A DNA stretch of 64,000 nt from an uncultured Nitriliruptoraceae bacterium (GTDB lineage Bacteria > Actinomycetota > Nitriliruptoria > Nitriliruptorales > Nitriliruptoraceae). The notes beneath the pieces are model-generated. The model did no database searches. It saw only the letters and a list, made by a program, of their open reading frames with translations, and was not told the origin of the DNA. The stretch spans positions 1 to 64,000 of the forward strand of contig CAJXTG010000003.1 of the NCBI GenBank assembly GCA_913060655.1, read 5' to 3'. The translations under genes were made by a program, and so were the position numbers. Positions within the stretch are counted from its first letter, which is position 1. Each line of letters begins with the position of its first letter. Positions 1 to 7,868 of this stretch are shown piece after piece.

Positions 1-1
1 C

Positions 2-58
2 GGGCGGCTGCAGGAGGTCCACGCGTCGGCCCACCCGCGAGCGCGCGCGGCCCGCTGA
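2..58 (+). CDS. xerC: Tyrosine recombinase XerC, C-terminal end (partial)
   Basis: Only the last 18 codons are inside the window; the gene enters from the left and stops at TGA 56-58. The residues read GRLQEVHASAHPRARAAR. This matches the usual end of XerC/XerD recombinases, where the nucleophilic tyrosine is followed by a helix ending in a pattern like RL-x-VY-x-x-x-HPRA. XerC resolves chromosome dimers at dif together with XerD. In many actinobacteria xerC lies just upstream of an M23 peptidase gene and rpsB, as here. The call rests on a short tail plus gene order, so it is probable rather than certain. Confidence 0.6.
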   Translation, partial: GRLQEVHASAHPRARAAR

Positions 59-108
59 GCGTCGTCCACAGCACCTCGACGTGCCGGTCGCCACGCCGGC
101 GGGCGACC

Positions 109-114
109 TAGGGT
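109..114 (+). promoter_or_regulatory. -10 element (TAGGGT) for the M23/hydrolase gene
   Basis: TAGGGT fits the TANNNT pattern found upstream of most genes in this window. It lies 54 bases before the GTG at 168, and no convincing -35 is visible. If real, it rules out the longer reading that would start at GTG 81. Confidence 0.45.
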
Positions 115-167
115 CGCTCCGGCCGGTCGCGGTCGCGGCCGGTCCGACGACGGGGCGTGGAGCGCAC

Positions 168-1823
168 GTGCCCCGTCCCCCGGCTTCGGCCCACCGCCCG
201 GCCCCGGCCCACCACCCGGTCCGTCGCACGGTCCCCGTCCTGCTCGCCGTCACCGGGCTGCTCGTGCCCGCCGGCCTCGCGACGGCCGTCGGCGCGACGT
301 CCGACCGGCCGGCGGTCGCACCGACGGCGACGGTGGGTGCGGCGCGGACCGCGCTCCGCGTCGCCGCGGCCGTGAGCGAACTGGCCGAGGCGCTGCGGCC
401 GCCCGAGTACCGGCTGCCCGTCGACGCGCCCGTGGTCCGGCCCTTCGCACCCCCCTCCGAGCGGTTCGGCGCCGGGCACCGGGGCATCGACCTGGCCGCC
501 CCGCCCGGGACGCCGGTGCGGGTCGCGGAGCGGGGGACGGTCGTGCACGCCGGTCCCGTCGCCGACGTCACCTGGGTCGTGGTCGCGCACCGGGACGGGG
601 TGCGCACCAGCTACGGGCCACTGGCCGGGCTCGCGGCGGGTGCCGGCGACGAGGTCGAACGCGGGGACGTGCTCGGCACGCTGGCCGCCGGCGACCACGG
701 GGACCCCGGCGCCGACGTCGGGCTCCACCTCGGCGCGCGCCGTGGGGACCGCTACGTCGACCCGATGACCCTGCCCGGCCTCGGCCGGCCCCGTCCCACG
801 CTCGTCGGGGACGGCGGCTGGTGGGCGGCGGACCATGCGGTGCGGCCCTACGCGCCGTGGTCGGGCGGCCGGCTCGGAGGTCTGCTGACCAGCCCGAGTC
901 CGGACGCGGACCGGGCCGGCTTCGCCGTCCCGCCGAACCCGAACCATCTCGTCCTCGTCGCCGGACTGTCCAGCACCAGTGACGTCGAGCTGCTCGACCC
1001 CGACCATCTCGGCATCGACGACGCCGGTGCGACCCGGTTCTCGTACGCCGCGCCCGGCGCGCCCTACGACGTCCGCCACACGTGGCAGGACGTCGACACG
1101 GCCGCACGCCGGCTCGAGGAGCAGCTGCGCGCGCAGGCACGGCGCCAGCCGGGCCGTGCCGTCGACCTGCTCGGGCACTCGCTGGGCGGGGTCGTCATCG
1201 CCCACTACCTGCTGCACCGGCACGACCCGTACGACCCGGACCTCCCGCCGGTCGGGCACGTCGTGACCGTCGCCTCACCGCTGGAGGGGTCCGACCTCGC
1301 ACGGGCCGGCGTCGCCCTCGTCGACGGGCCCGTGACGGGCCGGCCGCTGCGGGGCGCCTGGGAGGCGGCCGGTGCGCTCCCGGGCGCTCCGGGTCGCGCG
1401 GCCCGGTCGCTCGAGCCCGACGCGCCGGCGCTGCACGACATCGCCACCGGCTCGGACGTGCTCACCGAGCTCACCGCCCGCTGGGAGGCGGACCGTGCCG
1501 GCGCCGGCTCGGGCGCCCTCGCGACGGGCACCCGCGTGCTCAACATCGTCGCGAGCCTCGACGGGCTCGTCGGCGCCGACCGGGCGGCCCTGCCCGGCGC
1601 CGAACGTCGGGTGCTGCCGGGCACCCACGCCGGTGTGCTCGAGACGGAGGCGCTGCGCGAGGTCGTCTGGCGGTTCCTCGCCGGCGAGGACATCGTCCGC
1701 AGCCCCGGGGGACTGACGACCGCGGTCGGTGCGGTGACGGGGGACGTGCTCACCGCCGTCGGCGCCCTCGCCGGTGACGGCGACGCGGCCGCCGACCTGC
1801 CGCTCGCGCCGCTGCTCCCGTGA
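168..1823 (+). CDS. Secreted or anchored M23 (LytM-like) domain fused to an alpha/beta-hydrolase (lipase-like) domain
   Basis: Numbering from the longer possible start at GTG 81, a hydrophobic segment at residues 51-70 looks like a signal peptide or anchor. An M23 domain spans about 110-230. It has the HRGID zinc motif (133-137), but the second motif reads GLHLG (214-218) where active enzymes have HLH, so the first His is Gly. From about 285 a second domain shows a lipase nucleophile elbow GHSLGG (365-370, Ser367) with candidate Asp494 and His516. M23 proteins cut or bind peptidoglycan; the second half looks like a serine esterase or lipase acting outside the membrane. I chose GTG 168 because GGAG sits five bases upstream and a -10 lies between 81 and 168. 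M23 genes next to rpsB are common in actinobacteria; the hydrolase fusion is unusual. Confidence 0.8.
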   Translation: MPRPPASAHRPAPAHHPVRRTVPVLLAVTGLLVPAGLATAVGATSDRPAVAPTATVGAARTALRVAAAVSELAEALRPPEYRLPVDAPVVRPFAPPSERFGAGHRGIDLAAPPGTPVRVAERGTVVHAGPVADVTWVVVAHRDGVRTSYGPLAGLAAGAGDEVERGDVLGTLAAGDHGDPGADVGLHLGARRGDRYVDPMTLPGLGRPRPTLVGDGGWWAADHAVRPYAPWSGGRLGGLLTSPSPDADRAGFAVPPNPNHLVLVAGLSSTSDVELLDPDHLGIDDAGATRFSYAAPGAPYDVRHTWQDVDTAARRLEEQLRAQARRQPGRAVDLLGHSLGGVVIAHYLLHRHDPYDPDLPPVGHVVTVASPLEGSDLARAGVALVDGPVTGRPLRGAWEAAGALPGAPGRAARSLEPDAPALHDIATGSDVLTELTARWEADRAGAGSGALATGTRVLNIVASLDGLVGADRAALPGAERRVLPGTHAGVLETEALREVVWRFLAGEDIVRSPGGLTTAVGAVTGDVLTAVGALAGDGDAAADLPLAPLLP

Positions 1824-1876
1824 CGGTCGGGGGCGGTGGGGGACCTGTGGCCGTGCGCCGCGCCGCGGCACGGCGC

Positions 1877-1882
1877 TAGCGT
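1877..1882 (+). promoter_or_regulatory. -10 element (TAGCGT)
   Basis: TAGCGT lies 26 bases before the GTG of the membrane-protein gene, in the 85-base gap after the hydrolase gene. The -35 region is poor. Confidence 0.45.
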
Positions 1883-1908
1883 CGAACGCCCCGACAGGAG
1901 CACGCCCC

Positions 1909-2535
1909 GTGGGACGATCGGTCGCCGGTGCACTGCTCGTCGTGCTCGGTGTCGCGCTGCTGCTCATCGAGCTGACCGGCGTCGGCGGCGTCGCCGTCGT
2001 CCTGCTCGGAGGCCTGGCGTTCCTCGCCACCTACCTCGCGACCCGCAGCTACGGCTTCCTCGTCCCCGGCGGGATCCTCAGCGGCGTCGGTGGTGCGCTC
2101 GTCGCGCAGGACCTCGGCCTCGCCGACGACGTCGGGCTCGCCGGCCTCGGCATCGGCTTCCTGCTCATCCCCACCGTGCAGCTCCTGTCGCGCGGCACCC
2201 GTGAGGGCGGCTGGTGGTGGCCGGTCGTCCCCGGCTCGATCCTCACCGGGCTCGGCGTCGTCGAGTCGGTGCAGGGCGGGACCGCCGGCCTGATCCTGCC
2301 GGCCGTCCTCATCATCCTCGGCCTGTCGTTCCTGCTCAGCGCGACGCGCCGCAGCGCGAAGGAGGCCGCCGCCGCCCGCCGCGACGCGGCGTCGGGCACG
2401 CGCGAGCCCGCCGCCGACGGGTCACCGGCCGCGGACGCCGCCGCACCCGCCGGACCCGCCGAGGCGGGGGAGGACGCGGCGGATGCGGTGCCGGCCGGCG
2501 AGGACGCCGATCCGGACGGGCCCGCGGCGCGCTAG
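1909..2535 (+). CDS. Small multi-spanning membrane protein of unknown function with an acidic Ala/Pro-rich tail
   Basis: The protein has 208 residues. The first 140 are almost entirely hydrophobic, with about four or five transmembrane segments divided by Gly-rich turns. A basic stretch ([15 protein letters not shown]) follows, then a low-complexity acidic Ala/Pro tail of about 50 residues, probably cytoplasmic by the positive-inside rule. GTG 1909 was chosen because AGGAG (1896-1900) is at proper distance and a -10 lies at 1877. I recognise no family. It sits alone between the M23 fusion and rpsB. Its TAG stop, rare here, forms the first half of the next promoter element. Confidence 0.7.
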   Translation: MGRSVAGALLVVLGVALLLIELTGVGGVAVVLLGGLAFLATYLATRSYGFLVPGGILSGVGGALVAQDLGLADDVGLAGLGIGFLLIPTVQLLSRGTREGGWWWPVVPGSILTGLGVVESVQGGTAGLILPAVLIILGLSFLLSATRRSAKEAAAARRDAASGTREPAADGSPAADAAAPAGPAEAGEDAADAVPAGEDADPDGPAAR

Positions 2536-2538
2536 CAT
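2533..2538 (+). promoter_or_regulatory. -10 element (TAGCAT) for rpsB, overlapping a stop codon
   Basis: TAGCAT begins on the TAG stop of the preceding gene. It would start a transcript with a leader of about 180 nucleotides before rpsB. Confidence 0.45.
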
Positions 2539-2544
2539 CCCTCC

Positions 2545-2723
2545 GGTCCGGGCAGGTCCCGGACGGCACTTCCCCCTGCAGCATCGAACCCATCACGCAC
2601 GCCCGCCGACGGGCGGCCCCGGTGCCCCGCTCACGCGGGGTGGGTCGCGCGGTGCGGACCGCACAGCGGTCGCACCCCCCGGACGACGCGGGCGGAGGCC
2701 CAACCGAACCGAGAGGATCACCC
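2545..2723 (+). promoter_or_regulatory. Structured 5' leader of rpsB
   Basis: Four local hairpins follow one another: GTCCGGG/CCCGGAC (2546-2552 with 2558-2564), GCCCG/CGGGC (2601-2605 with 2610-2614), CCCCGC/GCGGGG (2625-2630 with 2635-2640) and GTGCG/CGCAC (2652-2656 with 2660-2664). No open reading frame of its own is credible. Ribosomal-protein leaders are often autoregulatory, so this could bind S2, but I recognise no known leader family. In sequence this rich in G+C, short hairpins also arise by chance. Confidence 0.35.
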
Positions 2724-3638
2724 ATGGCCGTCGTCACCATGCGCCAGCTGCTCGAGGCCGGCGTCCACTTCGGGCACCAGACCCGCCGGTGGAACCCCAA
2801 GATGCGCCGCTTCATCTACGGCGAGCGCAACGGCATCTACGTCATCGACCTGCGGCAGACCGTCGGGCTCATCGAGCAGGCGTACGCCTACACCCGTGAC
2901 CTCGTCGCCCGCGGCGGGACGGTGCTGTTCGTCGGCACCAAGAAGCAGGCCGCCGAGACGATCCGCTACCAGGCGGAGCGCGTCGGCATGCCGTACGTCA
3001 CCGAACGCTGGATGGGCGGCATGCTCACCAACTTCGAGACGATGCGCTCGCGCATCGCCCGGCTCAAGGAGCTCGAGGCGATGCAGACCTCGGGCACCTT
3101 CGACCTCCTCCCCAAGAAGGAGGTCCTGCAGCTCGAGCGTGAGCGGGAGAAGCTCGACCTGACCCTCGGCGGTATCCGCAGCATGGGCAAGGTCCCCAAC
3201 GCCGTCTGGGTCGTCGACACCGTCATCGAGGAGATCGCCGTCAAGGAGGCGAACCGCCTCGACATCCCCGTCATCGGCATCCTCGACACCAACTGCGACC
3301 CCGACGTCGTCCAGTACCCGATCCCCGGGAACGACGACGCGATCCGGGCCTCGACCCTGCTGACGCGCATCATCGCGGACGCGTGCGCCGACGGCCTGAT
3401 GCTGCGCGCGTCGCGTTCCGCCGACGACGAGCTCCGCGAGCAGGCGGAGGCCGCGGCGACCACCGGCGGCGACGCGGACGCGAGCGAGCCGAAGGCCGCG
3501 TGGGAGCTCGAGCTGGAGCGGCAGAAGGCGGCCGAGCAGGCCTCCCGGGCCGCGGCCGCCGACCTCGCCGCGCAGGCCGTGCCCGAGATCGCCGACGACC
3601 TGGTCGACGGCGGCTCCGACGACACCGCAGGCGCCTGA
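2724..3638 (+). CDS. rpsB: 30S ribosomal protein S2
   Basis: Small-subunit protein S2, needed for late 30S assembly and for S1 binding where S1 is present. The 304-residue product starts [19 protein letters not shown]. It keeps the S2 hallmarks: the early [15 protein letters not shown] motif, FVGTKKQA and the [10 protein letters not shown] segment. Residues from about 235 form an acidic, Ala-rich tail beyond the usual core. ATG 2724 follows the strong site GAGAGGA at 2711-2717. tsf follows 36 bases later, the almost universal rpsB-tsf pair. Confidence 0.97.
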   Translation: MAVVTMRQLLEAGVHFGHQTRRWNPKMRRFIYGERNGIYVIDLRQTVGLIEQAYAYTRDLVARGGTVLFVGTKKQAAETIRYQAERVGMPYVTERWMGGMLTNFETMRSRIARLKELEAMQTSGTFDLLPKKEVLQLEREREKLDLTLGGIRSMGKVPNAVWVVDTVIEEIAVKEANRLDIPVIGILDTNCDPDVVQYPIPGNDDAIRASTLLTRIIADACADGLMLRASRSADDELREQAEAAATTGGDADASEPKAAWELELERQKAAEQASRAAAADLAAQAVPEIADDLVDGGSDDTAGA

Positions 3639-3674
3639 CCGGCCCCACCCCACCACGACCGAGGGAGCACCACG

Positions 3675-4286
3675 ATGGCGATCACCGCCGAGGACGTCAA
3701 GAAGCTGCGCGAGCTGACCAACGCGCCGATGATGGCGTGCAAGTCCGCGCTCGTCGACGCCGACGGGGACATGGACCGCGCGGCCGAGCTGGTGCGCGAG
3801 CGCACCGGCGCGAAGATGGACGCGCGCGTCGCGGACCGGACGGCCGCCGAGGGCATGGTCACCGCCTACCTGCACCAGCCCAGCCCCGGCTCGCCCGCAC
3901 GGGTCGGCGTGCTGCTGCAGCTGTCCAGCGAGACGGACTTCGTCGCGAAGAGCGAGCCGTTCCAGGAGCTCGCGAAGCAGCTGTGCCTCCACATCGCCGC
4001 CTCGAAGCCGCTGTTCGTGCGGGCCGAGGACGTCGACGCGGCGATGCTCGACAAGGAGCGCGACTTCGCCCGCAAGGAGGCGCTCGAGCAGGGCAAGCCG
4101 GAGGAGATGGTCGAGCGGATCGTCGAGGGCAAGGTGAAGAAGGTGCTCGCCGACTGGGTGCTGCTCGACCAGCCGTTCGTCGTCGACCCGGACCGCACCG
4201 TCGCGCAGGCGCTCAGCGACCTCCAGGGTGTGCTCGGCGAGAAGATCGAGGTCGCCCGCTTCACCCGCTACGAGGTCGGTGCCTGA
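3675..4286 (+). CDS. tsf: Elongation factor Ts (short form)
   Basis: Nucleotide exchange factor that releases GDP from EF-Tu. The N-terminal UBA-like region ([19 protein letters not shown]) and the EF-Tu-contact motif TDFVAKS (about residues 91-97) are intact. At 203 residues it is about 70 shorter than the mycobacterial and streptomycete proteins. It resembles the short Thermus type, which has one core subdomain and acts as a dimer. ATG 3675 follows GAGGGAG at 3661-3667. It is cotranscribed with rpsB. Confidence 0.96.
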   Translation: MAITAEDVKKLRELTNAPMMACKSALVDADGDMDRAAELVRERTGAKMDARVADRTAAEGMVTAYLHQPSPGSPARVGVLLQLSSETDFVAKSEPFQELAKQLCLHIAASKPLFVRAEDVDAAMLDKERDFARKEALEQGKPEEMVERIVEGKVKKVLADWVLLDQPFVVDPDRTVAQALSDLQGVLGEKIEVARFTRYEVGA

Positions 4287-4338
4287 CCGGCCGTCGACGA
4301 GGTGCGGCCGTGGCCGCGGTGAGCACGAGGAGCCGAGC

Positions 4339-5082
4339 GTGAGCGAACGGACCCCCTACCGGCGCGTCCTCCTCAAGCTCTCCGGCGAGGCGTTCTCCGA
4401 CCCCGCCGTCCAGGGCGGGATCGACCCGTCGATCGTCCGGCGGGTCGCCGAGGAGGTCGCCGAGCTCCGCGAGAGCGACGGCACCGAGGTCGGCATCGTC
4501 GTCGGCGGGGGCAACATCTTCCGTGGCAACGCGCCGGCCGCAGCCGGCATGGACCGCTCCAGCGCCGACCAGATGGGCATGCTGGCCACGACCATCAACG
4601 CGCTCGCCCTGCAGGACGCGCTCGAGAAGGCCGGGGTGCCCACGCGCGTGCAGACGGCGATCGCCATGCAGCAGTTCGCCGAGCCCTACATCCGCCGCCG
4701 TGCGATGCGCCACCTCGAGAAGGGTCGCGTCGTCGTGTTCGCCGCCGGTCTGGGCGCGCCGTACTTCACCACCGACACGACCGCGGCGCAGCGGGCCCTC
4801 GAGATCGGCGCGGACGCGATCCTCAAGGGCACCCAGGTCGACGGGGTCTACGACCGCGACCCGAACCGCTTCCCGGACGCGGCCCGCTACGAGTCGATCG
4901 ACTTCCTGTCGGTGCTGAACCAGGGCCTGAAGGTGATGGACGCGACGGCGATCTCGTTGTGCATGGACCACGGCCTCCCCATCGTCGTGTTCGAACTGCT
5001 GCGCGCCGGCAACATCCGCCGGGTCGTGCGCGGCGAGGACGTCGGCACGCTGGTCCACGCCGCCGGCGCCGAGGCCGGCTGA
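4339..5082 (+). CDS. pyrH: Uridylate kinase (UMP kinase)
   Basis: Phosphorylates UMP to UDP with ATP in pyrimidine nucleotide synthesis; bacterial PyrH is a hexamer of the amino-acid-kinase fold. The 247-residue product shows the phosphate loop KLSGEAF near the N-terminus, the GGGNIFRG loop, and the [16 protein letters not shown] and VDGVYDRDP segments typical of the family. GTG 4339 is preceded by GAGGAG at 4327-4332 with six bases between. It lies 52 bases after tsf in the conserved rpsB-tsf-pyrH-frr order. Confidence 0.97.
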   Translation: MSERTPYRRVLLKLSGEAFSDPAVQGGIDPSIVRRVAEEVAELRESDGTEVGIVVGGGNIFRGNAPAAAGMDRSSADQMGMLATTINALALQDALEKAGVPTRVQTAIAMQQFAEPYIRRRAMRHLEKGRVVVFAAGLGAPYFTTDTTAAQRALEIGADAILKGTQVDGVYDRDPNRFPDAARYESIDFLSVLNQGLKVMDATAISLCMDHGLPIVVFELLRAGNIRRVVRGEDVGTLVHAAGAEAG

Positions 5083-5260
5083 CGCGGCACAGGGCCGGAA
5101 CGTCGCGACGCCCCGAGGCATGACGGGGGCATGACGGGCGCGACGGGGCGTGACGGGGCGGTCGGAGCGGCCGGCGCGGCCGGGGCGGCCGCTGCCCGGC
5201 CCCGTACCATGACCCTGCAGCGGCCCCGCCGATCGGGCCGCGCCCCCACAGGAGCGCACG
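5083..5260 (+). other. pyrH-frr intergenic region
   Basis: 178 bases without a gene. The sequence is rich in repeats of the type GACGGGGCG and GGCCGGCGCGGCC. It contains the candidate frr -10 at 5205-5210. I see no other defined element. Confidence 0.5.
5205..5210 (+). promoter_or_regulatory. -10 element (TACCAT) for frr
   Basis: TACCAT lies 50 bases before the frr ATG, in an otherwise repetitive G+C-rich gap. It suggests that frr has its own promoter besides readthrough from pyrH. Confidence 0.4.
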
Positions 5261-5821
5261 ATGAGCATCGACGCGATCATGACCGACGCCGAGCACCGGA
5301 TGGGGCAGGCGGTCACCAAGGTCAGCGAGGACTTCGCCACGATCCGGACGGGGCGGGCGAACCCGCAGCTGCTCAACCGCGTCGTCGTCGAGTACTACGG
5401 CACGCCGACACCCATCCAGCAGCTCGCCAACTTCTCCGTGCCGGAACCGCGCATCCTCGTCGTCAACCCGTTCGACAAGGCGGCGCTCGACGACATCTCC
5501 CGGGCGATCTCCGAGGCGGACCTCGGGCTCAACCCGTCGTCGGACGGCAGCATCCTGCGGTGCGTGTTCCCCGAGCTGAGCGAGGACCGGCGCAAGGACT
5601 ACATCCGGCTCGCTCGCAGCACGGCCGAGGAGGGGCGGGTCGCGCTGCGCAACGTGCGCCGCAGCGCCCGCGACGCCATGCAGAAGCTCGAGGACGACGG
5701 CGAGGTCGGCAAGGACGAGCACGAGCGGGCCGCCAAGCAGCTGGAGGACCTCACCGCGAACCACGTCGGCCAGGTCGACCGGGCGCTGGAGGCGAAGGAG
5801 AAGGAGCTGCTCGAGGTCTAG
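5261..5821 (+). CDS. frr: Ribosome recycling factor
   Basis: Splits post-termination ribosomes together with EF-G. The 186-residue product has the standard RRF length. It shows the N-terminal helix with IRTGRANP, the central PTPIQQLAN and the C-terminal long-helix sequence RKDYIRLARSTAEEGRVALRN (partly shown), all characteristic. ATG 5261 is preceded by ACAGGAG at 5248-5254. The stop is TAG, one of only three seen in this window; nearly all other genes use TGA. Confidence 0.97.
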   Translation: MSIDAIMTDAEHRMGQAVTKVSEDFATIRTGRANPQLLNRVVVEYYGTPTPIQQLANFSVPEPRILVVNPFDKAALDDISRAISEADLGLNPSSDGSILRCVFPELSEDRRKDYIRLARSTAEEGRVALRNVRRSARDAMQKLEDDGEVGKDEHERAAKQLEDLTANHVGQVDRALEAKEKELLEV

Positions 5822-5847
5822 GCCCCCGGCCCGACCCGAGCGAGCCC

Positions 5848-6672
5848 ATGGAGGCGGACCTGAACACCGAGACGGGGAAGGGGCGTGACCTCGTCGCGGC
5901 CACCGTCGTCGGCGTGACGCTCCTCGTCCTGCTCGCCGCCGCGCTCGCGCTCCCGCCGGTCGCGCTCACCCTGCTCGTCGGTGCGCTGGTCGTCGCCGCC
6001 CATCTCGAGCTCGGCCCGCTGCTCGCCCGCCTCGGTCGGCCCGTCCACACCGACGTGCTCGTCGGCAGCGCCGTCGTCCTGCTCGGTGGCGTCCACCTCG
6101 GCGGCACCGCCGGGCTCGGTGCCGGACTCGTCGTGCTGGTCGTGGCCGCGCTGCTGCGTTCGCTCGTGCACGTCGACCGTTCGGACGTGCTCGGCACGGT
6201 CGCCCGTACCGTGCTGCTGGGCGCATGGGTCGGTGGGCTCGCGGCGTTCGCGCCGCTCGTGCGCGCCCTCGACGGTGGGGTCGTGCCCCTCGTCGCCGTC
6301 ATCGGCGCCGCCGCGGCCGGCGACGTCGCCGCCTACGCCGTCGGTGCGCGGCTGGGCCGGCGACCGATCGCCCCGGCCGTCAGTCCGAACAAGACCTGGG
6401 AGGGGTTCGTGGGTGGTGTCGCGGGTGCGGCGCTCGTCGGCGCGCTCGTCCTGCCGCTCGACGGGTTGCGCACGCCCCTGCTCGGCGCGGCCGTCGGCGC
6501 CGTCGTCGGGCTCGCCGCGTTCGTCGGCGACCTCGTCGCGTCGATGATCAAGCGCGACCTGGCGGTGAAGGACCTCGGTCGGCTCCTGCCCGGACACGGG
6601 GGCGTGCTCGACCGGGTCGACGGCCTGCTGTTCGCCCTGCCCGCCGGCCACCTGCTGCTGGTGCTGACGTGA
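5848..6672 (+). CDS. cdsA: Phosphatidate cytidylyltransferase
   Basis: Integral membrane enzyme making CDP-diacylglycerol from phosphatidic acid and CTP, the branch point for phospholipids and the substrate of PgsA encoded at 34.4 kb. The 274-residue protein has several hydrophobic helices. It carries the family signatures SPNKTWEGFVGG and, near the C-terminus, SMIKRDLAVKDLGRLLPGHG followed by GVLDRVDGLL. ATG 5848 has only a weak upstream purine run; the 26-base gap from frr suggests cotranscription. The stop overlaps the rlmN start as GTGA. Confidence 0.95.
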   Translation: MEADLNTETGKGRDLVAATVVGVTLLVLLAAALALPPVALTLLVGALVVAAHLELGPLLARLGRPVHTDVLVGSAVVLLGGVHLGGTAGLGAGLVVLVVAALLRSLVHVDRSDVLGTVARTVLLGAWVGGLAAFAPLVRALDGGVVPLVAVIGAAAAGDVAAYAVGARLGRRPIAPAVSPNKTWEGFVGGVAGAALVGALVLPLDGLRTPLLGAAVGAVVGLAAFVGDLVASMIKRDLAVKDLGRLLPGHGGVLDRVDGLLFALPAGHLLLVLT

Positions 6673-7868
6673 GCGCCGCGTCCACCGACACGCCTGTGGA
6701 CCTGTACGCCACCGACCGCGCCGGGCTGCGTGCGCTCCTCGAGGACCTCGGGGAGCCGGCCTACCGCGGCGACCAGGTCGCGGCGTGGCTCGTGCGCGGC
6801 GTCGACGACCCGCAGCGCATGACGGACCTGCCCGCCGCCCTGCGCGACCGGCTCGCTGCGCGCACGGCCGGGTCGACGCCCGAGCTCGTCGCCCACCACG
6901 TCGCCGACGGGGGGCGGACCCACAAGTTCCTGCTCCGGTTCGCCGACGGGGAGGCGATCGAGACGGTGCTCATGCGGTACCCGCGGCGCGCGACCGTGTG
7001 CATCTCCACGCAGGCGGGCTGCGCGATGGGCTGCCCGTTCTGCGCGACCGGTCAGGCCGGGCTGCGGCGGCAGCTCACCGCCGGTGAGATCGTCCGGCAG
7101 GTCGTCGTCGCGCAGCAGGCCCTGGCGACGGGCCGCATCGGTGACGTCGAACTGGACCCGTCCGTCGTCGCCGGCGAGGGACCGGACCACGTGACCAACG
7201 TCGTCTACATGGGCATGGGGGAGCCGCTCGCGAACCTCGAGCCGACGATCGCGAGCGTGCGCTGGCTCCACGACCCCGACGGGTTCGGGCTGTCCGCACG
7301 CAGCATCACCGTCTCGACCGTCGGGCTCGTGCCCGCCATCGGGCGCCTCGCGGAGCTCGGGCTCCCGCTGACGCTGGCCGTCAGCCTCCATGCCGCCACC
7401 GACGCGCTGCGCGACGACCTCGTGCCCGTCAACCGCACCCATCCGCTCCACGAACTGGAGCGGGCCGTGCAGGACTACCGGCGTCGGACGCGCCGTCGCG
7501 TCACCATCGAGTGGTGCCTCATCGGTGACGTCAACGACGACGTGTCCCAGGCCGACGCGCTGGCGGCGATCGCACGGCGGCTCCGCGCCCACGTCAACGT
7601 CATCCCGATGAACCCCACGCCGGGGGTCCGCTGGCAGGAGCCGACCCGCGCGCGGACCGACGCGTTCGTCGGTCGGCTCGAACGCTCCGGTGCGACGGTC
7701 ACGCTGCGTGACACCCGTGGTCGGGACGCGGAGGCGGCCTGCGGGCAGCTGCTCGCCGCACGCACGCTCGGCGAGGGCCGCACGCTGCCGGCCGCCCGCG
7801 GTGCCGCCGACCGGGTCGGCCTGCTCGTCGCGGCCGCCGAACGCGGCGGATCGGAGGGGCCGTCGTGA
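6669..7868 (+). CDS. rlmN: Dual-specificity 23S rRNA/tRNA adenine-C2 methyltransferase RlmN
   Basis: Radical-SAM enzyme that methylates A2503 of 23S rRNA and A37 of some tRNAs. The iron-sulfur motif CxxxCxxC is at Cys118, Cys122 and Cys125 (CAMGCPFC). The second catalytic cysteine that forms the protein-substrate crosslink is Cys358 in EAACGQL. The motif YMGMGEPLANLE also marks the family. The 399-residue length is normal. GTG 6669 overlaps the cdsA stop by four bases, and rseP begins in the same way at its end, so the three genes form one translationally coupled unit. Confidence 0.96.
   Translation: MSAASTDTPVDLYATDRAGLRALLEDLGEPAYRGDQVAAWLVRGVDDPQRMTDLPAALRDRLAARTAGSTPELVAHHVADGGRTHKFLLRFADGEAIETVLMRYPRRATVCISTQAGCAMGCPFCATGQAGLRRQLTAGEIVRQVVVAQQALATGRIGDVELDPSVVAGEGPDHVTNVVYMGMGEPLANLEPTIASVRWLHDPDGFGLSARSITVSTVGLVPAIGRLAELGLPLTLAVSLHAATDALRDDLVPVNRTHPLHELERAVQDYRRRTRRRVTIEWCLIGDVNDDVSQADALAAIARRLRAHVNVIPMNPTPGVRWQEPTRARTDAFVGRLERSGATVTLRDTRGRDAEAACGQLLAARTLGEGRTLPAARGAADRVGLLVAAAERGGSEGPS

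Noticed and set aside
81-167. Longer reading of the M23 fusion starting at GTG 81
   Set aside because: It has no ribosome site, a TAGGGT promoter element lies inside it, and GTG 168 has GGAG upstream. Not fully excluded.
108-1259. Long minus-strand open frames opposite real genes throughout the window
   Set aside because: High G+C leaves antisense frames open. Their products are Arg-, Gly- or Asp-rich with no conserved motifs, while the plus frame has clear domains.
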